Shown: piece by piece, positions 8,563-14,735 of the stretch
How the letters are laid out: each line of letters begins with the position of its first letter
Numbering within the stretch: the first letter of the stretch is position 1
DNA from: Acidimicrobiaceae bacterium
Lineage (GTDB): Bacteria > Actinomycetota > Acidimicrobiia > Acidimicrobiales > RAAP-2
Assembly: GCA_003160635.1 (NCBI GenBank)
Contig: PMLV01000121.1
Span: 29,901 to 66,815, forward strand
Direction of reading: 5' to 3'
DNA length: 36,915 nucleotides
Made by a program: the position numbers and the translations under genes
The notes under the pieces: generated by a model
Told to the model about the DNA's origin: nothing
What the model saw: only the letters and a program-made list of their open reading frames with translations
Database searches by the model: none

Positions 8563-9534
8563 CTACCTGAGGTGATTGCGGACCAGGTCCATGTCGGCGT
8601 TGACCATCATGGTCACCAGCCCGGGAAAGTCCACTTCGCGCTGCCAACCCAGGATCTTGTGGGCCTTTGCCGCATCGCCGACCAGGAGGTCGACCTCGGC
8701 CGGACGCAGGTACTTCTCATCGATCACCACGTGCCGCTCCCAATCGAGGTCCACGGCCGAGAAGGCCAGCCGGCAGAGCTCGCGCACTTCGTGGGTCTCA
8801 CCCGTCGACACCACGTAGTCATCGGGCTTGTCCTGTTGGAGCATCATCCACATGGCCCGGACGTAATCCGCCGCGAAGCCCCAGTCCCGTTGGGCATCGA
8901 GATTGCCCAACGACAACTTGTCATCGAGACCATGCGCGATACGCGCCACCCCGTTGGTGATCTTGCGCGTGACGAACTCGAGCCCGCGACGGGGCGATTC
9001 GTGATTGAACAGGATTCCCGAGGATGCGTGGAGGTTGTAGCTCTCCCGGTAATTGACCGTGATCCAATGTCCGTACACCTTGGCCACACCGTACGGACTG
9101 CGGGGATAGAGAGGCGTGGACTCGCGCTGGGGAACTTCCTGCACCTTCCCGAACATCTCCGATGAGCTCGCTTGATAGAAGCGGATGTCGGGATCGACCA
9201 GACGGATGGCATCGAGCATGCGGGTGACGCCGAGCGCCGTGGTCTCGCCGGTCAGCACCGGTTGGCTGAAACTGGTCTGGACGAATGACTGCGCCGCCAG
9301 GTTGTAGACCTCGCGCGGACGATGGTCCCGCAGGATGTTGATCAGGGAAACCTCGTCGAGCAGGTCCCCGGCCACCAGTTCGAGCCTGTCCTGGATGTGT
9401 GCGATCCGCTCGAAGTTGAGGGTGCTCGACCGCCGGACCATGCCGATGACCTCGTAGCCCTGCTCCAGGAGGAATTCGGCCAGATACGAGCCATCCTGTC
9501 CGGTCACCCCAGTGATCAGTGCCCGCTTTGCCAT
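8563..9534 (-). CDS. gmd: GDP-mannose 4,6-dehydratase
   Basis: A 323-residue short-chain dehydrogenase-type enzyme. It converts GDP-mannose to GDP-4-keto-6-deoxymannose, the precursor of GDP-fucose, GDP-rhamnose and related sugars. The N-terminal nucleotide-binding loop is [13 protein letters not shown] (residues 8-20). The GMD-specific [11 protein letters not shown] follows at about 35-45, where other GMDs have RRSS-FNT-RI. The catalytic region is SSSEMFG (123-129) with Y148xxxK152 (YGVAK). [17 protein letters not shown] is diagnostic for the family. The next step enzyme (fucose synthase or reductase) is not in the window. A TANNNT box lies 9 bases upstream of the ATG, facing away from the divergent glycosyltransferase. 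Confidence 0.95.
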   Translation of the reverse strand: MAKRALITGVTGQDGSYLAEFLLEQGYEVIGMVRRSSTLNFERIAHIQDRLELVAGDLLDEVSLINILRDHRPREVYNLAAQSFVQTSFSQPVLTGETTALGVTRMLDAIRLVDPDIRFYQASSSEMFGKVQEVPQRESTPLYPRSPYGVAKVYGHWITVNYRESYNLHASSGILFNHESPRRGLEFVTRKITNGVARIAHGLDDKLSLGNLDAQRDWGFAADYVRAMWMMLQQDKPDDYVVSTGETHEVRELCRLAFSAVDLDWERHVVIDEKYLRPAEVDLLVGDAAKAHKILGWQREVDFPGLVTMMVNADMDLVRNHLR

Positions 9535-9543
9535 TGGATGACC

Positions 9544-9549
9544 ACGCTA
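9544..9549 (-). promoter_or_regulatory. Candidate -10 box TAGCGT for gmd
   Basis: On the minus strand, TAGCGT is followed by 9 bases and then the gmd ATG (9534), implying a leaderless transcript. It shares the 66-base divergent region with the glycosyltransferase promoter. Confidence 0.4.
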
Positions 9550-9586
9550 GCCGACCGGCAACAGGACGCGGCCAACCCTCGCGGCC

Positions 9587-9592
9587 TACAGT
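9587..9592 (+). promoter_or_regulatory. Candidate -10 box TACAGT for the glycosyltransferase
   Basis: TACAGT is followed by 8 bases and then the GTG at 9601. The spacing suits a transcript that begins at the start codon, and supports choosing that GTG. Confidence 0.4.
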
Positions 9593-9600
9593 GCGGCGCC

Positions 9601-10638
9601 GTGCCGACTGCCGCGCTTCTCTCCTTCCGGTTGGGCGGGAACGACGGCGTCTCGATCGAAGCGGCGAAATGGGCCGGTGCGCTGCAGCATCTTGGCTGGG
9701 ACATTCTCACCGTCGCGGGTGCGGGCCCGGTCGACGTCCGGCTCGAGGGATTGGGCATCGACGCCCCTTCTCCGCCCACCCGCCAGGAGCTCGTTGACGC
9801 ACTCGCCCCGGCCGATCTGGTCGTCATCGAGAATCTGTGCTCACTCCCCCTCAACCCTCCCGCGTCGGCTCTGGCCGCCGCGGTGTGCGCCGGCAGACCG
9901 GCCGTGCTGCATCACCACGATCTCCCCTGGCAGCGCCCCAACCTGGCGCACATGCCCCCACCACCCGACGACCCGTCGTGGGCGCATGTGACCATCAACC
10001 ACCTGAGCCGGCGCGAGCTGGCAGGACGGGGCATCGCCGCCACGACGATCTATAACTCGTTCGATCCGAACCCACCGGTGGCTGACCGCAGCCGCGCCCG
10101 CAGCGCTCTCGGCCTCGAGCCCGACGTTCGTCTCCTCCTGCAGCCCACGCGGGCCCTCCCCCGCAAGAACGTCGCCGGCGGGTTGAACCTGGCCACCGCC
10201 GTGGGCGGCACGTACTGGCTCCTCGGCCCGGCCGAAGACGGCTACGGCCCCGAGCTCGACCGGCTGGTCGCCGGGGCTCGCTGCCCGGTCCTCCTGGGAG
10301 CGGGCACGGCCAGGCTCGGCATCGCCGAGGCCTACGCCGCCTGTGACGTCGTGCTCCTGCCGTCGACCTGGGAAGGGTTCGGCAATCCCGCCCTGGAATC
10401 GGCCACCTACCGGCGCCCTCTGGCCGTCGGGCCCTACCCCGTGGCCCGCGAGCTGGCCGCCTTTGGATTCCGGTGGTTCGACAGCGCCGTGCCCGCTCCG
10501 CTCGAGACATGGTTGGGGCATCCGGATGACGCGCTCCTGGAGCACAACCACCGGGTGGCGGCCACGTATTTCAACGTGGCCGATCTCCCGGCCCGTCTGG
10601 CCGATGTTCTCGCCACCCTTCCCACCCCCTCGAGATGA
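9601..10638 (+). CDS. Glycosyltransferase, GT4-like
   Basis: A 345-residue protein with a GT-B layout. The N-terminal half has the switch-like FRLGGNDGVSIEAAKWAGAL, and a cleft region contains VLHHHDLPWQRP. The C-terminal half carries the donor-binding EGFGNPALESATYRRPLAV, equivalent to the E(x7)E motif of GT4 enzymes. It probably transfers a sugar from a nucleotide donor to a lipid or polysaccharide. The divergent gmd suggests a deoxyhexose, but that is inference. The open frame starts 279 bases earlier, but that part is the gmd gene read from the other strand. GTG at 9601 has a -10 box at the right distance. Confidence 0.82.
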   Translation: MPTAALLSFRLGGNDGVSIEAAKWAGALQHLGWDILTVAGAGPVDVRLEGLGIDAPSPPTRQELVDALAPADLVVIENLCSLPLNPPASALAAAVCAGRPAVLHHHDLPWQRPNLAHMPPPPDDPSWAHVTINHLSRRELAGRGIAATTIYNSFDPNPPVADRSRARSALGLEPDVRLLLQPTRALPRKNVAGGLNLATAVGGTYWLLGPAEDGYGPELDRLVAGARCPVLLGAGTARLGIAEAYAACDVVLLPSTWEGFGNPALESATYRRPLAVGPYPVARELAAFGFRWFDSAVPAPLETWLGHPDDALLEHNHRVAATYFNVADLPARLADVLATLPTPSR

Positions 10639-10670
10639 GGGGGGCACTCGGTGCGTGCGAAGGGTGCCAG

Positions 10671-10676
10671 TAGCCT
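10671..10676 (+). promoter_or_regulatory. Candidate -10 box TAGCCT for the TetR gene
   Basis: TAGCCT ends 9 bases before the ATG at 10686, matching the leaderless spacing seen at several other genes here. Confidence 0.4.
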
Positions 10677-10685
10677 GGAGCGACA

Positions 10686-11309
10686 ATGGCAGCCAACCTA
10701 GAAGTGGCAGTGCGGCGCCTCACGGCCGAGCAGCGTCGCCAGCAGCTTGTCGCCGTTGCGCTCGAGCTCTTCGCACAGCGTGGGTACCGATCCACGACGA
10801 TGGACGACATCGCCGAGGCGGCAGGCGTCACGAAACCCCTCGTTTACCAGCACTTTTCTTCCAAGCGGGCGCTGTACCTCGAGCTCGTCAACTCCATTGC
10901 CCAAGAGCTTCTGGTGGCCGTCCGGAGCGCCGTGATGCAAGCCGAAGGCCCCCGCCAACAGGTCGAGATGGGGTTCGCGGCGTACTTCCGCCTCGTGGTC
11001 AGCCGAGAGGCCGAATTCCGACTGCTCTACGGTCGCGACCACGCCGACGACAAGGAGCTGGGCCGGGCCCTGCGCACGGTGGAGGACGCCATCGCCCAGG
11101 CGATCGAACCGCTCATTGCGGCCGGCCTCGACGACGACCACCGCCGCCTCCTGGCCTATGCGGTCGTGGGAATGGCCGAAGGAGCCAGCCGGCGGTTCAT
11201 GGAGCAACGGACCGCCGACGGCGGATCGGTCGAGGAAGAGGCTCATCGCCTGGCCCGGCGGGTGGCCAATCTGGCCTGGGCCGGCCTGCGCTCCGTCCAC
11301 GCCGACTGA
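10686..11309 (+). CDS. TetR-family transcriptional regulator
   Basis: A 207-residue regulator. The N-terminal DNA-binding domain is clear: RRQQLVAVALELFAQRGYRSTTMDDIAEAAGVTKPLVYQHF (in pieces across about residues 18-58), with helix-turn-helix in the DDIAEAAGVTKPLVYQHF part. The ligand domain that follows is helical (about 75-200) and gives no substrate clue. No divergent neighbour exists to suggest a target: the gene before it is the glycosyltransferase (47-base gap) and the next gene converges. It could act on the palindromes at 13235 or 22197, but nothing in the sequence proves that. Confidence 0.9.
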   Translation: MAANLEVAVRRLTAEQRRQQLVAVALELFAQRGYRSTTMDDIAEAAGVTKPLVYQHFSSKRALYLELVNSIAQELLVAVRSAVMQAEGPRQQVEMGFAAYFRLVVSREAEFRLLYGRDHADDKELGRALRTVEDAIAQAIEPLIAAGLDDDHRRLLAYAVVGMAEGASRRFMEQRTADGGSVEEEAHRLARRVANLAWAGLRSVHAD

Positions 11310-11365
11310 CGGACTGCGGGGTGCGGCAATCGCCGGCCGGGGGAACCCGCAGGCGACGGGACGCC

Positions 11366-11393
11366 CTTATATGGCCTTATACGGGCCTATAAG
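11366..11393. terminator. Hairpin between convergent tetR and phosphatase genes
   Basis: CTTATA (11366-11371) pairs with TATAAG (11388-11393). Inside, after a single T bulge, GGCC pairs with GGCC around a 7-base loop. The hairpin sits between two converging genes and covers the phosphatase stop codon. No T-tract follows on either strand, so termination efficiency is uncertain. Confidence 0.35.
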
Positions 11394-11914
11394 AGCGTGA
11401 CCAGTTTTTGACACAGCGCCCACAGCTCAACCACGCAGGTGACATAGGTCGCATCGTCGCCGCCGGCGGGGTCGATGACATCCTCGTCGTCGGAGAGGGG
11501 CGCATCGGACAGCATGAGACCGGCCACACGCTGGGCCAATGCAGGCGGGCCGGCTGGCAGATCCTCGCAAAGGCGGCGGATGGTGGCGGTGCGATCGGCC
11601 GCCTCGGGAACCTCCCGCCGCACGAAGCGCACGTGGTCCGCCTCCATGGCCACGACCAGGTCGGCCCGGAGCAGATCCTTTTCATAGACCTGGCGACTGC
11701 GGTGACCCCCGAATGCCGCGCCGACCAGCTCTGGAATGGTCGACAGGGCCGATCTGGTCCGCAGTCCCATCGGTTGACCGTCGATGGTGTGGGTCCCGGC
11801 GGTCACGATGTGCAGGTCCGCGACCGCTCCATCGCCCCTCAGGTGGTCGAGCATGAACCCGGCCATGACCGACCGCGCCGCGTTGCCCGTGCATAGCACC
11901 AGGAGCTCAGTCAT
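11387..11914 (-). CDS. Low-molecular-weight protein-tyrosine phosphatase family protein
   Basis: A 175-residue member of the LMW-PTP/arsenate reductase fold. The phosphate loop is C8-TGNAA-R14-S (CX5R). The usual second cysteine next to the Arg is alanine here, and the Pro after Ser is Val. The general-acid Asp is likely D148 in DPAG. The protein is longer than the usual ~150 residues because of inserts around 105-140. Substrates could be phosphotyrosine proteins of polysaccharide export. It lies 57 bases after the acyl-CoA dehydrogenase, in the same direction. A perfect GCGACC/GGTCGC palindrome (11940-11953) in that gap could be a separate control site. Confidence 0.85.
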   Translation of the reverse strand: MTELLVLCTGNAARSVMAGFMLDHLRGDGAVADLHIVTAGTHTIDGQPMGLRTRSALSTIPELVGAAFGGHRSRQVYEKDLLRADLVVAMEADHVRFVRREVPEAADRTATIRRLCEDLPAGPPALAQRVAGLMLSDAPLSDDEDVIDPAGGDDATYVTCVVELWALCQKLVTLL

Positions 11915-11971
11915 CGCTCGGGGAACCCTCTCGATCGGGGCGACCTCGGTCGCGCGGGCAGGCCGGGGGGC

Positions 11972-13186
11972 TCAGTTGATGTGGATGCCCGAGATGGCGC
12001 GGCTGATGACCAGACGCTGGATCTCCGAGGTGCCCTCGAAGATGGTGTAGATCTTCGAATCGCGGTGCCACTGCTCGACCGGGTAGTCGCGCACGTAGCC
12101 GTAGCCACCGAGGATCTGGATGGCCTGCTCGGTGACCCACACCGCATTCTCGCCGGCGTAGAGCTTCGACATCGAACCCTCGCCGTTCTCGAACTTCTGG
12201 CCCGTCCCGGCCATCCAGGCGGCCCGGTGCACCAGCAAGCGGGCAGCGTCGGTCCGCATCTTCATATCGGCCAGCTTGAAGGCGATGGATTGGTTCTCGA
12301 TGATGGCCCGACCGAACTGCCTGCGCTCCTTGGCGTAGTCGAGCGCAAACTCGTACGCGGCCCGGGCGATTCCCACGGCCTGTGCCCCGACGATGGGCCG
12401 GGAAGCCTCGAAGGTGGCCATGGCGGCCTGCGTCGAGGTCCGCTTGCCCTCCTTGGCCCGGGCCAAACGGGTGTCGAGCTTGTCTTTGCCTCCGAGCAGG
12501 AGACGACCCGGGATCCGGCAGCCGTCGAGCACGACTTCGGCGGTGTGGGAGGCCCGAATGCCCATCTTCTTGAACTTCCGCCCCTGCGAGATACCGGGCG
12601 TGCCCTCGGGCACCACGAAGCTGGCCTGCCCCCGGCTTCCCAGGGAGGGGTCGACCGACAGGACGAGCACGTGCGTAGTGGCAATGCCCCCATTGGTGAT
12701 CCAGGTCTTCGTTCCGTTGAGCACCCACTCGTCCTTGGCCTCGTCGTAGACGGCCCGGGACTTGAGCGAGGAGACATCGGAGCCGGCGTCGGGCTCCGAG
12801 ACGCCGAATGCGGCCAGCTTCACGTCGTCGGGAGTGCCGAAGCACTGCGGGATCCACTCGGCGATCTGCTCGGGCGTGCCGTTGGAGAAGATCCCGGCCA
12901 CCGCCAGGGTGGAGCCGAAAATGGCGAGTGCGATTCCCGCATCGCCCCAGCTCATTTCCTCGTTGACCAGGCACATCAACAGCCCGGTGGGGTCCGCGAA
13001 ACACTGGCCTACGAAATCAGCGGAGTACAGCCCGTTCTTGGCCGCCTCCTCGATGATCGGCCACGGGGTTTCCTCGCGCTCGTCCCACTCGGCTCCCGCC
13101 GGGCGGACGACGTTCTGTGCGAATTCGTGGACCCATTTTTGGATCTGCAGCTGATCCTCGTTCAGGGTGAGGGAAAAGTCGGACAT
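11972..13186 (-). CDS. Acyl-CoA dehydrogenase
   Basis: A 404-residue FAD flavoprotein that makes the trans-2-enoyl-CoA in beta-oxidation or a related CoA-ester pathway. The three-domain acyl-CoA dehydrogenase plan is complete. FAD-contact motifs are FGVSEPDAGSDVSSLKSRA and TWITNGG; the C-terminal helical domain has RRQFGRAIIENQSIAFKLADM and QILGGYGYVRDYPVEQWHRD. The catalytic base is E384 in YTIFEGTSEIQRL. Chain-length specificity cannot be read. The ATG at 13186 has a good ribosome site (AGGAGG, 7 bases upstream). A palindrome at 13235-13254 covers a likely -10 box, so expression is probably repressed by a regulator sensing acyl-CoA or similar. Confidence 0.95.
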   Translation of the reverse strand: MSDFSLTLNEDQLQIQKWVHEFAQNVVRPAGAEWDEREETPWPIIEEAAKNGLYSADFVGQCFADPTGLLMCLVNEEMSWGDAGIALAIFGSTLAVAGIFSNGTPEQIAEWIPQCFGTPDDVKLAAFGVSEPDAGSDVSSLKSRAVYDEAKDEWVLNGTKTWITNGGIATTHVLVLSVDPSLGSRGQASFVVPEGTPGISQGRKFKKMGIRASHTAEVVLDGCRIPGRLLLGGKDKLDTRLARAKEGKRTSTQAAMATFEASRPIVGAQAVGIARAAYEFALDYAKERRQFGRAIIENQSIAFKLADMKMRTDAARLLVHRAAWMAGTGQKFENGEGSMSKLYAGENAVWVTEQAIQILGGYGYVRDYPVEQWHRDSKIYTIFEGTSEIQRLVISRAISGIHIN

Positions 13187-13234
13187 CGCAAGCCCTCCTG
13201 GGCGCCTGCCCGACCGTCCGTCGGGTCTTCTTCA

Positions 13235-13254
13235 AGGTTACCCGATAGTAACCT
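13235..13254. promoter_or_regulatory. Palindromic operator upstream of acyl-CoA dehydrogenase
   Basis: A perfect 7-base inverted repeat, AGGTTAC and GTAACCT, with a 6-base centre. On the minus strand it contains TACTAT (13250-13245), a plausible -10 box for the gene starting at 13186. A repressor here would block RNA polymerase. The form suits a TetR-type or similar dimeric regulator. Confidence 0.65.
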
Positions 13255-13317
13255 AGCGTGAGCCGTCGGGTCGAAGAACGCGGAAAGATCGGCCCTGAGC
13301 AGGCACACGACCGATGC

Positions 13318-14715
13318 TCAGCGGCGCACGGCGGTGCCGTCGGGCGTGTCCTCCACGGTCCAACCCATGGCGGTCAGCTCGTCGCGCAAGGCATCGGCCC
13401 GGCCGAAATCCTTCGCGGCGCGAGCGCCATCGCGCTCGGCCACCAAGCGTGCGGTGTCGTCGTCGACCACCACCGTGTCACCCTTGAGCGAGAGGCCGAG
13501 GGCGGCGGCCAACACCGCCGCCGAGTGGGCGAGATGCCGTCCCCGATCCTCATCGCCGGCGTCGGCACTCGTGTGGGCGCCCGTGACGAGATCGAAGATC
13601 CCGGCGAGGGCTCCCGGCGTATCGAGATCGTCGTCCATGCGGGTGCGAAACTGCGCCAAGGCTCCCGGATCCACGTCGGTGGCCGGGGGGGTGCCGTCGA
13701 CCACATAGCCCGACTGGGTCGCTGCGAGCAGCTCACCCACCGAAAACCGCCGGGCCAACGTGTCGAGGCGAGCCAGCGCCTTCTCGGCATCGGCCACTGT
13801 GCCGGCGGTCACTTCGATGGGCGACCGGTAATGGGCCCGCAGGACGAGTAACCGGTATGCCCGGGCATCGCTCCGGGCCAGCAGATCGGTGAGGGAAGTG
13901 AAGTTCCCCAGCGACTTGGACATCTTCGTGCCGTCGACCTCGACCCACCCGTTGTGCACCCAGTGGCGGGCGAACGATCGACCCTCGGCCACCGCCTGAG
14001 CGCGCTCGTTCTCGTGGTGGGGAAAGGCCAGATCACGTCCACCGCCGTGAAGGTCGAAGCCGTCGCCGAGGATGTCGAGCGACATGACGACACACTCGGT
14101 GTGCCAACCGGGCCGGCCCAAACCCCAGGGGGACACCCATGCCGGCTCGCCGGATTTCGCCTTCTTCCACAGCACGAAGTCGAGCGGTGAGCGCTTCTCT
14201 TCGACCGCCTCTACCCTCGCCCCGGCTTGCAGGCTTTCGAGCGGCTGTCGGGCCAGGAGCCCGTACCCGGGCACCTGCTCCACGTTGAGGTAGACGCCAT
14301 CGGAAATTTCGTAGGCCACACCGCGCCTGACCAGGTCCGACACCAGCGCCACCATGCGGTCGACATAGGCCGTGGCGTGCGGGGTGTCGTTGGGGCGTAG
14401 GACACCGAGCAGGTCCATGGCCTCCCACCACCGTGCCTCGTACTCTTCGGCCACCTCGGTCTCGGTCCGACCCTCGGCGGTCGCCCGCTTGATGATGTTG
14501 TCGTCGACGTCGGTGATGTTGGACACGTAGCGCACGGCCAGACCATTGAAGAGCTCGTAGCGGCGCAGCACGTCGAACGTCAGGGTGAAGCGGCCGTGGC
14601 CGATGTGGGGCAGGTCGTAGACGGTTGGCCCACAGACATACATCGACACTTCGCCCGGGGTGCGCAGCTCGAAAGGGCGGACGGTGCCGGTTGCGGTGTC
14701 GTGCAGGTGCAGCAT
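13318..14715 (-). CDS. cysS: Cysteinyl-tRNA synthetase
   Basis: A 465-residue class I synthetase charging tRNA-Cys. The ATP motifs are HIGH (37-40) and KMSKS (264-268). The zinc/cysteine-binding ligands are all present: C28, C208, H233 and E237, at the positions found in characterised CysRS. The related mycothiol ligase MshC is shorter and has different surroundings, so CysRS is preferred. The ATG at 14715 is only 20 bases from the divergent valS start. A TACCGT box on the minus strand lies 6 bases upstream. Confidence 0.96.
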   Translation of the reverse strand: MLHLHDTATGTVRPFELRTPGEVSMYVCGPTVYDLPHIGHGRFTLTFDVLRRYELFNGLAVRYVSNITDVDDNIIKRATAEGRTETEVAEEYEARWWEAMDLLGVLRPNDTPHATAYVDRMVALVSDLVRRGVAYEISDGVYLNVEQVPGYGLLARQPLESLQAGARVEAVEEKRSPLDFVLWKKAKSGEPAWVSPWGLGRPGWHTECVVMSLDILGDGFDLHGGGRDLAFPHHENERAQAVAEGRSFARHWVHNGWVEVDGTKMSKSLGNFTSLTDLLARSDARAYRLLVLRAHYRSPIEVTAGTVADAEKALARLDTLARRFSVGELLAATQSGYVVDGTPPATDVDPGALAQFRTRMDDDLDTPGALAGIFDLVTGAHTSADAGDEDRGRHLAHSAAVLAAALGLSLKGDTVVVDDDTARLVAERDGARAAKDFGRADALRDELTAMGWTVEDTPDGTAVRR

Positions 14716-14720
14716 CCGGG

Positions 14721-14726
14721 TACGGT
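14721..14726 (+). promoter_or_regulatory. Candidate -10 box TACGGT for valS
   Basis: TACGGT ends 9 bases before the valS ATG at 14736. It lies inside the imperfect palindrome CGGGT (14717-14721) / ACCCG (14728-14732). Confidence 0.4.
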
Positions 14727-14727
14727 A
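14722..14727 (-). promoter_or_regulatory. Candidate -10 box TACCGT for cysS
   Basis: Read on the minus strand, the same bases give TACCGT, 6 bases before the cysS ATG. It overlaps the valS box by five positions, so the two promoters cannot both be occupied at once if both boxes are real. Confidence 0.35.
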
Positions 14728-14735
14728 ACCCGATC

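Noticed and set aside
14716..14735. T-box riboswitch for valS or cysS
   Set aside because: Only 20 bases separate the start codons, far too short for a T-box leader.
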